Source: Dehalobacterium sp040766325 (GTDB taxonomy: Bacteria; Bacillota; Dehalobacteriia; Dehalobacteriales; Dehalobacteriaceae). Taken from it: a stretch of DNA of 43,006 bases. Location of the stretch: the NCBI GenBank assembly GCA_040766325.1, contig JAXGQR010000017.1, positions 1-43,006 on the forward strand, written 5' to 3'. A program made the position numbers and the translations under genes. Below, one piece after another: positions 1-9,389 of this stretch. Position 1 is the first letter of the stretch; each line of letters opens with the position of its first letter. The notes under the pieces were generated by a model, which made no database searches, had not been told where the DNA came from, and saw only the letters and a program-made list of their open reading frames with translations.

Positions 1-56
1 AAATCTGTCTAATTATGATACAATTAGATATATCTTTCTGAGGGAGAGTAGATTTT

Positions 57-2039
57 ATGGTGCAATATGTAAAAAGATATAGTGATGAAATACAAAGAGA
101 GCTTTTGAAGGGCTGGGAAGATTTTATTCGATTTGGCAAAGAGGATGAAAATATCCGGCCTGTCATTCTTAAATCATGGAAACGCTGCTTGGCACAGAAA
201 ACGAATCCATTTTCTAATGAAATCGCCCGGGTCATTACTCCGGAGGAGCTTGCTTTGGTAAAAAAACAGAATGAAAAATTGATCAGAATTGCTACTCCTT
301 ATATTAATTTGCTTTACCAATATGTAGCTGGAAGTGGCTTTGTAATATTTCTATCCAACGACCAAGGAGTTGTCCTCGTATTAGCCGGTGACGAAGAACA
401 GCTTCGGATCAACCGTCAGATAAATTTAATGGAAGGTGCTATTTGGACAGAGCAGGAAGCTGGAACAAATGCTGTCGGAACAGCCATTATTGAAAATAAA
501 CCCTTGCAAATCGTGGGTGGTGAGCATTACTGCACGATTCATCACGGAATTACATGTTCAGGAAGCCCTATATTTGGTGTAGATGGTAGGCTGGAAGGTG
601 TGATCAATATGTCTGCCGACTCCAGGAATGTTCACCCTCATACCTTAGGCATGGTTGTAGCCTCAGCCAAGGCGATTGAAAATCAATTAAAGATTGAATT
701 GGCAATGGAGGAAATCAGCAATGCCAATATTATTTTGAATAGTACACTGGAAAGCGTGCCGCAAGGAATTGTTAATGTCACCGCCAGAGGGGAGATTCGT
801 CAATTAAATAATCGAGCCAAAAAATTATTATTTATCAAAGAAGAAAATCTTTCTGGAAAGCTTTTAAAAGACGAAATTCCTTGCATGAAAGACGTCTTAA
901 AAACCGTGCAAAAAGGACTAGCAGAAAATTTTGAGGTTACATGTGAATCCGGGAACGCGGTGGAAAACTTAAACGTTTCAGTTCATCCTTATTTTAACAA
1001 ACGTAAAGAGTATGAAGGCTCCATCTTGACTATCCAGAAAAGAGAAAGAGTTTTTGATTTGGTAAATAAAATCACCGGGGCTCAAGCAGAGTTTAGCTTT
1101 AATTCGATTATCGGAAAAAGTGAAAATTTCGTGAAAGCGAAAGAGATTGCCAGCACAGCTGCTGTTACAAATTCGACAGTGTTGCTATTAGGAGAGAGCG
1201 GTACCGGTAAAGAGTTATTTGCTCAGGCGATTCATAACGCAAGCGGGAAAAAAGGCCCCTTTATTGCGGTTAACTGTTCGGCGATACCCAGAAGCTTGAT
1301 TGAAAGTGAGCTTTTTGGCTATGAAGCAGGAAGTTTTACCGGTGCCAATCGCAATGGAAGACCGGGGAAATTTGAACGGGCCCAGCATGGAACAATTTTC
1401 TTGGATGAAATTGGCGATATGCCTCTTGATTTACAAGCAATTCTCCTTAGGGTATTACAAGAGAAAGAAATTGTGCGAGTGGGAGGCTATCGTCCGATCC
1501 CTATCGATGCACGCGTTATTGCTGCTACGAACCAAAATTTGCACAATAGAGTCAAAGAAGGCGCTTTCCGTGAAGATTTGTTTTTTAGATTAAATGTAAT
1601 TACCGTAAACATTCCTCCTTTAAGGGACAGGAAGGATGATATTCCGCTGCTTGTAGGAGCTTTGTTGCCTCAAGTAAGTAAGAGTTCACAAAAAAATATC
1701 ACCAGTATATCCCAAGGGGCAATGCGTGCTTTAAAGGCGTATGATTGGCCGGGTAATGTAAGAGAACTGGAAAATGTGCTGGAGCGAAGCATTCTCTTGG
1801 CAGAAGGTAGCCAATTATCAGTTAATGATTTACCCAAAAATATTTTGGATTTAACGCCTACTATTGAAGAGAAAAATGCAAAAGTATATACATTACAAGA
1901 GGTGGAAAAGATGGCCATAAGTCATGCCTTGGAACAGAAAAATAGTATTGTAGAAGCATCGTCCGCATTAGGTATCAGCAGAAGTACTCTATACCGAAAA
2001 ATGAAAGAATACGGCTTAGACCAAACAACTGAAATGTAG
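57..2039 (+). CDS. Sigma-54-dependent transcriptional activator, AcoR type
   Basis: A 660-residue enhancer-binding activator of sigma-54 RNA polymerase. In order it shows an N-terminal GAF-type sensor (about 75-215), a PAS-like segment (about 222-335), an AAA+ ATPase (about 350-585) and a Fis-type helix-turn-helix (about 625-650). Walker A is GESGTGKE at 379-386 and Walker B is FLDEIGD at 448-454. The sigma-54 contact loop reads GSFTGA (425-430) instead of the usual GAFTGA, a mild variant. This is the layout of AcoR-family regulators, which sense a small metabolite through the GAF/PAS part. The ATG follows a GAGGGAGAG ribosome site. Four sigma-54 promoters lie downstream in the window, so it probably controls the methyltransferase genes and perhaps the glycyl radical enzyme genes (inference). 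The family call is firm; the ligand is unknown. Confidence 0.93.
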   Translation: MVQYVKRYSDEIQRELLKGWEDFIRFGKEDENIRPVILKSWKRCLAQKTNPFSNEIARVITPEELALVKKQNEKLIRIATPYINLLYQYVAGSGFVIFLSNDQGVVLVLAGDEEQLRINRQINLMEGAIWTEQEAGTNAVGTAIIENKPLQIVGGEHYCTIHHGITCSGSPIFGVDGRLEGVINMSADSRNVHPHTLGMVVASAKAIENQLKIELAMEEISNANIILNSTLESVPQGIVNVTARGEIRQLNNRAKKLLFIKEENLSGKLLKDEIPCMKDVLKTVQKGLAENFEVTCESGNAVENLNVSVHPYFNKRKEYEGSILTIQKRERVFDLVNKITGAQAEFSFNSIIGKSENFVKAKEIASTAAVTNSTVLLLGESGTGKELFAQAIHNASGKKGPFIAVNCSAIPRSLIESELFGYEAGSFTGANRNGRPGKFERAQHGTIFLDEIGDMPLDLQAILLRVLQEKEIVRVGGYRPIPIDARVIAATNQNLHNRVKEGAFREDLFFRLNVITVNIPPLRDRKDDIPLLVGALLPQVSKSSQKNITSISQGAMRALKAYDWPGNVRELENVLERSILLAEGSQLSVNDLPKNILDLTPTIEEKNAKVYTLQEVEKMAISHALEQKNSIVEASSALGISRSTLYRKMKEYGLDQTTEM

Positions 2040-2257
2040 CTATTTAAGACAAGTTTAGAGAGAAGATGATCATTATGTATTTATTTGATACATGTTTGAA
2101 TTATTTTGGGACATGATTTCTTTCGTTTTGTTGCTGTTAATATTTTTATAGCTTTGGTTGAATATTTTATAATTTTAATCTTCTTGATAAAGCGAATAAA
2201 TTGCGGATTTTTAGCACAGGAACGGATTTTTTCACTGTTATAACTTTACTATTTGAT

Positions 2258-2274
2258 TTGGCATAAAACTTGCT
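2258..2274 (+). promoter_or_regulatory. Sigma-54 (-24/-12) promoter of the UroD/CobW genes
   Basis: TTGGCATAAAACTTGCT matches the consensus TGGCAC-N5-TTGCW with one change (C to T). It lies about 85 bases before the UroD-like start at 2358 and just after a gene for a sigma-54 activator. The region 2040-2257 upstream is AT-rich, shows no gene, and would be the place for activator sites. Confidence 0.8.
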
Positions 2275-2357
2275 TATTATTATATTTAAGAGACATATTG
2301 ACAGTCGTCCAATATGTATGTATGGATGATAATAATAATAAGGAGTGATTTATTAAC

Positions 2358-3712
2358 ATGACGATGACAGGAAAAGAAATGATTTACAAGATTTTGCAGC
2401 ACGAAGAAGTACCTCGTCCAGGTTGGATTCCGTTTGCCGGTGTGCACGCCGGGTATTTAAAGGGATATGATGCTACAGAGGTTTATACCGATGCCGATAA
2501 GCTCTATGAAAGCTTGATGGAAGTTAATAAAGTATATAGTCCTGACGGCTTAGTGTTACTTTTTGACTTGCAGCTGGAAGCAGAAATTTTAGGTTGCACC
2601 GTTCGATTTGAAAAGAATTCCCCCCCATGTGTTATGGACGGTCCTTTGCATGATACCGATGAAATTCCCACGCAAATGATCTCAAAAGAGGACGGGCGCT
2701 TGCCTTTGGTCATTGATGTGACACGTCGTATCAAAAAAGAAATTGGCGACAAAACTGCTCTTTATGGGCTTTTCTGCGGGCCTTTTACCCTTGCGTCTCA
2801 TTTAAGGGGCACCAAGTTTTTCCGAGAAATGAAAAAGAATCCCGAATACGTACAAAAATTATTGAATTATTGTACAGAGATTTCCTTACAGATGGCTCAA
2901 CTGTATTTAGACGAGGGTGTTGATGTTATCGTACCTGTTGACCTTGTTGTATCACAGATATCACCGGCTGTTTTCAAAAAAATTCTTATCCGAACCATAT
3001 AAAAGAATATTTGATTATATTCGAGAAAAAGGCGCTTTTTCCGCTTTCTTTGTCTGCGGTAATGCCACACACATTATTGAGCTGATGTGCCAAACCGGAC
3101 CGGACTCCATCTCCATTGACGAGAATGTAAATCTGCCGGAAGCAAAGAAAATTACTGACAAGTATAATGTTGTAATTGGCGGGAACATCCCATTAACGAC
3201 GATTATGCTTTTTGGCAATCAACAAGATAATATTAAGGCTACCATTGATCTGATTGACTCCATTGAAATTAATAATAAGAATTTGATCATCGCTCCCGGC
3301 TGTGACATGCCTTTTTGCCACGCCTATTGAGAATACCATTGCCGTATCCCATGCCGTCCTCCATACGGATAAGGCTCGTGAAATGATTGCCAATTATGAA
3401 TTAAGTGAAATTGATATTGAAGTTGAACTGCCAGATTATGAAAAAACCTTAAAAAACCCCGGTTGAAGCCTTCTGCTTGATCCTACAGCTTGCGCCGCCT
3501 GTACTATATGTGGGTTGTTGCCGAGGATGCCCAGTTGACGGCGACAAAATTGATGTGGTAGAATATCGCTATAACAATTTGGAGGATATTGCCCGCACCA
3601 AAAAGATGGAGGTTAAACAGCTGCCCAGCCTTTATCTGAACGGAAAATTATTATACTCGTCCATTATTCCCAATTTGATGAGCTGATTGTACAGATCGAG
3701 GAAACAATGTAA
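2358..3712 (+). pseudogene. UroD/MtaA-type corrinoid methyltransferase with C-terminal thioredoxin-like domain (frameshifted)
   Basis: The first 214 residues read cleanly from ATG 2358 (ribosome site AAGGAGTG at 2340) and belong to the uroporphyrinogen decarboxylase superfamily that includes the methylcobamide:CoM methyltransferases MtaA/MtbA. The frame then slips near 2975 and again near 3315. Joined, the protein continues with a VCGN motif and APGCDMP, which would be the zinc cysteines; the His usual two residues before the first Cys appears as Phe. A last part (about 3465-3712) holds a CAAC motif followed by a thioredoxin-like fold ending in IEETM. Such a protein would pass a methyl group from the corrinoid protein to an acceptor. 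The stop overlaps the next ATG (TAATG), so the two genes are translationally coupled. At least three further slips occur in the tail. They look like sequencing indels, but true decay is possible. Confidence 0.75.
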
Positions 3713-4655
3713 TGACATTAGAAAAACCCATTCAACTATATTTAGTTACGGGTTTTTAGGGTCCGGCAAGACAACCTTAATGAATAATATCCTAGACGAC
3801 CTGGCGGAAAGGAACATCAAAGCCGGTGTAATTGTAAATGAATGGGGACAGGTAGGCATTGACGGCAGTTTGTTTCATGACCATGGCTTCGAAATCAAGG
3901 AATTAAATAACGGGCAGATCTTTTTGCAGTTGTTTAGCAGGTAATTTGTGGATGCTCTGGTGCAGTTTTCCCAATATCCCTTAGATTATCTTTTGGTGGA
4001 GACCCGGGTATGGCCAATCCGCAGCCAATCCGTCATATGTTTAATGAAATTAAAATCAGACCGGACAACGCTATGAGTATCGAGGAATGATATCTTTGGT
4101 GGATCCGGAAAATTTTCTTGAGCTGGTAGATGTAGTCAATGCGGTGGAAGAACAGGTTATTGCCGGGCAACTGATCATTATTAATAAGGTGGATTGGTGG
4201 ATCAAGAAACCTTAGAGCAAGTACGAGATAAGGTAAGAACCCTTAACCAGAATGCACCTATAGTAGAGACCAGTTTCACAAAAATTGAAGGAATCTTGAT
4301 CTTGATCTTATGAATCAGGAAAGAAGCTTAGCCGTGCGACGCAATGTAAAAAACACCTTATAAGAGATCGGTCACTACGTGGTGTCTACAAAGGAGAGCG
4401 TTGATCCGGCGCAAGCAGAGAAATTTGCGCAAAAACTGTTAAAGAATGCTTTCCGGATCAAAGGATTTATCCATAATGCGGGAGCAAGGCTGGTTCTATT
4501 TGATGCAGTGAATGATCAGTTGACATAAAAAACCCATACAAGCTAAGGGTAATGAAACGAAGATAGTCATTATCTCCAATATATGGGAGGAAATTTTGCC
4601 ACAAATCAAGTCCGCCTGGTCGGAAACTTGCAGAGTATCTTTTGAAATTAAATGA
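3712..4655 (+). pseudogene. CobW/COG0523-family metal-chaperone GTPase (multiple frameshifts)
   Basis: Starting at ATG 3712, the reading is MTLEKPIQLYLVTGF, then a one-base loss in a T run; restoring it gives the P-loop GxxGSGKTT. Further on, VNEWGQVGIDG, a Cys-rich stretch (CSC after repair), a VETSGMANP-like stretch and an INKVD guanine-binding motif can be read, each in a different frame. The C-terminal part runs through VRRNVKNTL and IHNAGARLVLFDAV to a TGA at 4653. COG0523 GTPases load zinc, cobalt or other metals into client enzymes. The coupling to a zinc-dependent UroD-type methyltransferase suggests a metal-insertion role there (inference). Errors sit mostly in homopolymers, which favours poor sequence. 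An unbroken version is predicted to be about 310 residues. Confidence 0.72.
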
Positions 4656-4675
4656 TGCGAAGGTAGATATACAAT

Positions 4676-4720
4676 CGGGTTTCTTATCTGAACTATTTTG
4701 AGAAAGAAACCCGTTTTTTT
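4676..4720 (+). terminator. Rho-independent terminator after the CobW-like gene
   Basis: A 10-bp stem, CGGGTTTCTT (4676-4685) with AAGAAACCCG (4704-4713), is followed directly by seven T. It ends the UroD/CobW unit before the second sigma-54 promoter. Confidence 0.85.
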
Positions 4721-4787
4721 TAGTAGTAATCAGAATACGATCAATGTGTAATAATTTAAAACACATTTTGGGGTCATAAGATGGTTT

Positions 4788-4825
4788 TGTGTCGTTTTAA
4801 GACACGAATGTTTTAAAACGACACA
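4788..4825. promoter_or_regulatory. Candidate activator-binding inverted repeat
   Basis: A perfect 13-bp inverted repeat, TGTGTCGTTTTAA (4788-4800) and TTAAAACGACACA (4813-4825), with a 12-base spacer. A smaller dyad, GTGTC-N7-GACAC, is nested in the left arm. It sits about 180-215 bases upstream of the -24/-12 promoter at 5004, the normal distance for an enhancer of an AcoR-type activator. It follows a terminator and has no T tract on either side, so a DNA-binding role is more likely than termination. Confidence 0.5.
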
Positions 4826-5003
4826 GGTAAAAAAATAAGGTGAAAAACTGATCAAATAATTAATTAAATATGCTATATTATGTAAAACATAGAAGTAAAT
4901 TGAAGTAAAATTTAAAATGCTAAAGGGTTAAAGTCCCTGTATTCATAAGTGTTTTCATTGAAGTAAAATAAAAAATAATTATTACAATCTAGTTTTTGTT
5001 ATT

Positions 5004-5020
5004 TTGGCACAATGTTTGCA
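5004..5020 (+). promoter_or_regulatory. Sigma-54 (-24/-12) promoter of the corrinoid protein/methyltransferase operon
   Basis: TTGGCACAATGTTTGCA is a full match to TGGCAC-N5-TTGCA. The next gene starts at 5274, leaving an untranslated leader of about 240 bases. Confidence 0.88.
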
Positions 5021-5029
5021 ATTGATTAT

Positions 5030-5273
5030 AGGTATGATAAGCGTCAAGTTTCATGGCGAAAAACCGTTTTGAGAGTTTCAATTATGTGGGACATTATTGA
5101 GAATCACCAAAGCAAAACGGTCAAGCATTCTTCGATCAAAAGCTAGAGTAGGGTTGGGAAAGGAGGAGAAAAAGATTTTATAGAATATATCTAGAACCGT
5201 ATAGTTTCTCTTGTGTTGAAGAATGCTCAATAAAAAGGGATTAATATTAAAAGTCAATTAAGGAGGATATAAA
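5030..5273 (+). other. Long, possibly structured 5' leader of the corrinoid operon
   Basis: Between the promoter and the start at 5274 two complementary pairs can be seen: ACCGTTTTG (5063-5071) with CAAAACGGT (5113-5121), and AGCATTCTTC (about 5124-5133) with GAAGAATGCT (about 5218-5227). These could fold one after the other into a two-domain RNA. I do not see the conserved motifs of a cobalamin or SAM riboswitch. No gene is evident. The leader ends with the ribosome site AAGGAGG before ATG 5274. Confidence 0.35.
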
Positions 5274-5909
5274 ATGGCATTTGAAAATATTAAAGAAGCT
5301 TTAATAGACCAAGATGAGGAATTAACTTTACAACTCGTACAAGAAGAATTGGCTAAGGGTAGTGGCGCCAGAGAAATATTCGATGCATTAAGCGAAGCAA
5401 TGACTGAGGTCGGTGAAAAATTTGCTAATATGGAATTCTTCTTACCGGAAGTTATGTTAGCTTCTGATGCTATGAAAGCAGCTTCCAATATTTTGCTTCC
5501 TGAAATGGCAAAAGCAAATACTCAAGCTGAATCCCTTGGTACAGTTGTTATCGGAACCGTTCAAGGTGACGTTCACACCGTTGGAAAAGATATGGTAGTA
5601 GGAACCTTATCCGTTGCCGGCTTTGACGTAATTGACCTTGGAAAAGACGTATCTCCTGAAATGTTTATTGATACTGCAGAAAAGAATAATGCACAGATTA
5701 TTGCTTTATCAGCTTTAATGACAGCTACCATGCCTTCACAGGGTGATGTGATTAATTTCTTAAAGTCCAAAGGCATTAGAGATAAATTTAAAGTAATGGT
5801 AGGCGGCGGTGTTGTACACCAAGATTTCGCAGATAAAATTGGTGCCGATGGTTATGCTCAAGACGCTATTGCAGCAGTAGAAGAAGCCAAAAGAATTCTT
5901 GGAAAATAA
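5274..5909 (+). CDS. Methyltransferase corrinoid protein (MtmC/MtbC/MttC family)
   Basis: A 211-residue cobalamin-binding shuttle protein. Residues 1-85 form the helical cap domain and about 88-211 the Rossmann-like B12 domain. The cobalt-ligand motif DxHxxG is DVHTVG at 99-104, so His101 should be the lower axial ligand. A GGGVVHQDFADKIGADGYAQDA stretch, split here only by reading, matches the usual C-terminal nucleotide-loop pocket. Its size is normal for the family. It lies 79 bases ahead of the MtmB-family gene in the same orientation and should carry the methyl group from that enzyme to an acceptor such as tetrahydrofolate or a thiol. Its ATG follows AAGGAGG. Expression should depend on the sigma-54 promoter at 5004. 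Confidence 0.95.
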   Translation: MAFENIKEALIDQDEELTLQLVQEELAKGSGAREIFDALSEAMTEVGEKFANMEFFLPEVMLASDAMKAASNILLPEMAKANTQAESLGTVVIGTVQGDVHTVGKDMVVGTLSVAGFDVIDLGKDVSPEMFIDTAEKNNAQIIALSALMTATMPSQGDVINFLKSKGIRDKFKVMVGGGVVHQDFADKIGADGYAQDAIAAVEEAKRILGK

Positions 5910-5988
5910 TCAATAATTTCTTTTAATGTGCAAATGAATTGATTTTAATACTTTTATTAATTTAAGATAAAAAATTGGAGGGATTTGA

Positions 5989-7383
5989 GTGAAAGGTCGG
6001 TTATTTAATTATTGGAATCGTTCAGAAGAAGGCCCCATGTTGTCGGAAAAAGATTTTGATTTAAAGGTGTATTGGCCGGCAGTAAAGAGACTTGTTAAAA
6101 AATATAATATTCAATACAAACCGGATGAGATAGTTCCACAGGATATCGAATTAATCAATAATATTTATAAAGCTGCCAAAGAGCTTTTCATTGAAGTTGG
6201 TGTCTACAATGTAACTACCAAAAGACAGATCAAGTGGACGGAAGAAGAAGTTGACGCTATTATGAAGGTATTCCCTTCCTCCTCCACCATTGGAGAAGGC
6301 AGAGATGCTACCACCATGGTTAAACGACACCTGAATGACCCCAGACCCACAGGAAACATTTTAGCTCGTGTTTTGGGTAGCCAGGATCCCGCTTTGATTG
6401 ACCGCGTATTTTATGCTTATGCATCTGAAGAAAGACTGGACCATGTTTGTTTCCAAGGTATTATCCCCCAAATCGGTGGTGCTGATGTACGACCATGGAG
6501 CCCTGCTGAAATGGTCAGTGAACTGAAAAGGGTTGCTGCCGTAGAATGGGCCAGAAAAGCTGCCGGCCGTCCCGGTTTAGCTGACTGCTCCAGCGCCCCG
6601 GTATCCTTACAGGCTGCTATGGCTGCCATGAACTCCGATTCCGGTATGCGTAAAGGGGACGTGCGTCACGTTTACATTATGCCTCACTTAAAGACCAGTT
6701 ACGAACAATTCACCAGAACTGTATCCACATTTGCTTTTGGACATCATCAATGGGGTATTGGGCAGGCTTATATTGGTGGACTTTCCGGTGCACCTAATAC
6801 TGCAGCAGTAGCAACCACAGCTGAATTATTTGCTTATTGCATGCTCTACAATCCTTCCTACCTGGGATTATGGAGTGCCGATAACTTGTACTTTGCTACC
6901 ACCAGTCGCACTGCTTTGTGGACTAACTTCCATGCTGGCGCTGCCTGGACTAATAACACCAATACCTTCTCAGTGGCCGGTGCACCTTGGGGCGTTGTTG
7001 TATCCGGACCCTGCTGCGAAACTTATTTCTGGGAACATGCTGCCGGCGCAATCGGTTGTGCTGTTACCGGTATGTTCAGTGGTGGAGGTACAGGTTGGCA
7101 GAGCGGTGGACATATGGGAGCTACTCCTATTGGTGCTCGTTTCGCTAGTGAAGTATGTGATGCTGCTTGTGAAGCACAGATCGGCTTTGCTGAAGCTAAC
7201 AGATTGGTTAAATATTGCTTAGCAAAATATGAAGAAAGAATGCTTGCTCGTGATCTGCATAAGACCGGTAAACCTTTTGATCAATGCTATGATATCGAAT
7301 CTTGCCAGCCATTGCCTGAATACGTTGAAATTTATGAAAAGGTTAAAGCTGAATTAAGAGAACAAGGTTTGAAAAACCTCTAA
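5989..7383 (+). CDS. Monomethylamine methyltransferase (MtmB)-family protein without pyrrolysine
   Basis: 464 residues from GTG 5989, placed by GGAGG at about 5976. It aligns by eye along its whole length with archaeal MtmB: a shared N-terminal plan, AGRPG at 192-196, a GPCCE block at 340-344 (MtmB has GPCTE), and the tail QCYDIESCQPLPEY against MtmB's ECYDVKTVTPTEEY. MtmB carries a UAG-encoded pyrrolysine shortly after AGRPG. Here that stretch reads LADCSS, placing Cys200 at or next to the pyrrolysine position, and no in-frame TAG occurs. The substrate is therefore probably not plain monomethylamine by the known mechanism, as with pyrrolysine-free MttB homologues that use quaternary amines. 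The protein is very rich in Trp, His and Cys. The adjacent corrinoid protein is its obvious partner. Family firm, substrate unknown; MtmB is quoted from memory. Confidence 0.82.
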   Translation: MKGRLFNYWNRSEEGPMLSEKDFDLKVYWPAVKRLVKKYNIQYKPDEIVPQDIELINNIYKAAKELFIEVGVYNVTTKRQIKWTEEEVDAIMKVFPSSSTIGEGRDATTMVKRHLNDPRPTGNILARVLGSQDPALIDRVFYAYASEERLDHVCFQGIIPQIGGADVRPWSPAEMVSELKRVAAVEWARKAAGRPGLADCSSAPVSLQAAMAAMNSDSGMRKGDVRHVYIMPHLKTSYEQFTRTVSTFAFGHHQWGIGQAYIGGLSGAPNTAAVATTAELFAYCMLYNPSYLGLWSADNLYFATTSRTALWTNFHAGAAWTNNTNTFSVAGAPWGVVVSGPCCETYFWEHAAGAIGCAVTGMFSGGGTGWQSGGHMGATPIGARFASEVCDAACEAQIGFAEANRLVKYCLAKYEERMLARDLHKTGKPFDQCYDIESCQPLPEYVEIYEKVKAELREQGLKNL

Positions 7384-7421
7384 TCGTGCAATTTAATAAA
7401 AGGATTTAAGAGGGATGTATT

Positions 7422-7459
7422 GGTTTCCCATGAACAGTTTTTCGCTTTCATGGGAAACC
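7422..7459 (+). terminator. Hairpin terminator or attenuator after the MtmB-family gene
   Basis: A perfect 13-bp stem, GGTTTCCCATGAA (7422-7434) and TTCATGGGAAACC (7447-7459), is followed by TTTATT. It lies 30 bases before the activator gene, so it may lower expression of the repair enzyme relative to the abundant methyltransferase proteins. Confidence 0.65.
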
Positions 7460-7488
7460 TTTATTAAAAATACGAAGGAATGAAAAAA

Positions 7489-9389
7489 ATGCAGGTAAAA
7501 ATTATTAGGGATCAAAAAACTCAGTGTTATCAAGCCGAGGCAAACTGCAATCTCATGGACTTTTTGGTGCAGCATGGGATTTTGATCAACAGTGATTGTG
7601 CAGGCAGAGGAACCTGCGGCAAATGTGGTGTCAAGGTCTTATCCGGCCAGCTTTCTGCGTTAACATCAAGTGAAATGAGGCATTTTTCTCAAGAAGAGCT
7701 AGATGAGGGGTGGGTGCTTTCCTGCCAAAGGTTGATTCAAGAAGATATCGTAATTGAAATTCCGAAGTTTGAAGATGCCGTAAATAGAAAAATCGGATTG
7801 CAGAACTTTAATCAAGAGCGTTTTTTTGATCCGAATGTAGAAAAATACTTTGTTACTCTAAAAAAACCGGATCTATGTGATCAATTACCCGATTTGGAAC
7901 GGTTGTTGAATCAGGTGGAATCCATAAAAAAAACAACAATAAATAGGAAGGTGCCAAAAAATCTCTTAAATAAATTACCCGCGATTCTTAGGTCCTCTTC
8001 TTATGCAGTTACTGCTGTCTTAGTAAATGATACTATAATTGAGGTGGAACCTGGTGACACCAGAGAAAATAAATACGGCTTTGTATTCGATATCGGTACG
8101 ACTACCATTGCGGTTTATCTGATTAATTTAAATACCGGTGAAGTAATTAGTGCCGGCGGGGAGACAAATCCTCAGTCTGCTTTTGGTGCAGATGTAGTCG
8201 CTAGAATCAGTATGGTAAGTGAAGACTTTAGTCAATTGGAAAAATTACAAAATACCGTTATTGAGACCATGTCTAATTTAATGCAAAATTTACTCAGAGA
8301 AAATAACATAGAAGAAAAATATGTTTATAATATTGTAGTTGTGGGAAATACCGCTATGAGTCATTTGTTTCTGGGGGCGGATCCCGGCAGCTTGGTCAAA
8401 GCTCCTTTTGTCCCCTGCTTTAAAGGGCAAATGACGGTAACAGCAAAGGAAATGGGATTTCCCATACATCCGGAAGGGGAAGTTCTTGTAATTCCTAACA
8501 TTGCCGGATATGTTGGTTCTGATACCACAGGTGTGATGTTGGCTACAAAAATTTATGATCAAGAAGGATATACCCTTGCTGTTGATATCGGTACCAATGG
8601 TGAGATTGTATTAGCCGGTAAAGGGTGTATTCTAACATGCTCCACTGCTGCCGGTCCCGCTTTTGAAGGAGCTCAAATACATGACGGAATGCGCGCCGGT
8701 GACGGGGCTATAGAAAAAGTGCGTATTAGTAACGGCAAGGTTCAGTTAAAGGTCATAGGGGATGTTGCACCGAAAGGAATCTGCGGCTCAGGGATTATTG
8801 ACGCTATTGCCGCATTATACAAAGTTGGTCTGATCAATTTTAAAGGGCAGATCCTTGACGGCAGTAAATTAGAATTCCGGATTGATGAAAACCTGAAAAA
8901 ACGACTCCGCCGCAATAATAATATCATGGAATTCGTCTCAGCTTTTGGCAAGAGTATGGAAACGAGCGGGATATTATTATTTCACAAAAGGATATTCGGG
9001 AATTACAACTGGCTAAAGGAGCTATCGCTGCGGGAATTCAGGTTTTGGCCGAGAAATTAGACATATCTACAAGCCAAATTAATCAGGTGTTTTTGGCTGG
9101 AGCCTTTGGTAACTACATCAACCAGAAGAATGCAGTTTTACTGGGAATGTTTCCGGGTATCGATGTGAAGAAAATTATTTCGGTAGGTAATGCGGCAGGG
9201 GAAGGGGCTAAAATGGCTCTGTTATCTAAAAAGCAAAGAGAGTTGGCTGAGCAGCTTTCAGATGAGGTGCAACATATTGAACTTTCATCCAGTGATGCCT
9301 TTTATACAAAATTTATGAAGGAGATAAATCTTCCAAAAAAGGAGGTTGTAAAAGCTGTATTTAATATAAGAGGAAAGGAGGGTGATTAA
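7489..9389 (+). pseudogene. RACo-type reductive activator of corrinoid proteins (DUF4445, ASKHA), one frameshift
   Basis: An ATP-dependent reductase that returns inactive Co(II) corrinoid to Co(I). ATG 7489 is preferred over ATG 7480, because AAGGAA ends only one base before the latter. The N-terminal [2Fe-2S] ferredoxin domain has Cys37, Cys43, Cys46 and Cys79. A linker follows, then the ASKHA ATPase-like fold with DIGTTTIAVYL, GNTAMSHLFLG, DIGTNGEIVL and GPAFEGAQI. The frame slips between about 8935 and 8960; after it the protein resumes as LAGAFGNYINQKNA and ends at 9389. With a 2Fe-2S N-terminus and no C-terminal 4Fe-4S pair, it resembles RACo rather than RamA. Its stop overlaps the ATG of the channel gene (TAATG). 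A one-base sequence error is the simplest cause, since everything else is intact. Confidence 0.85.

Noticed and set aside
5030..5273. Cobalamin riboswitch before the corrinoid protein
   Set aside because: The conserved B12-box (GCCACTG-like) and core are not found.
5989..7383. Pyrrolysine (amber) readthrough in the MtmB-family gene
   Set aside because: The frame has no internal TAG; it is open throughout.
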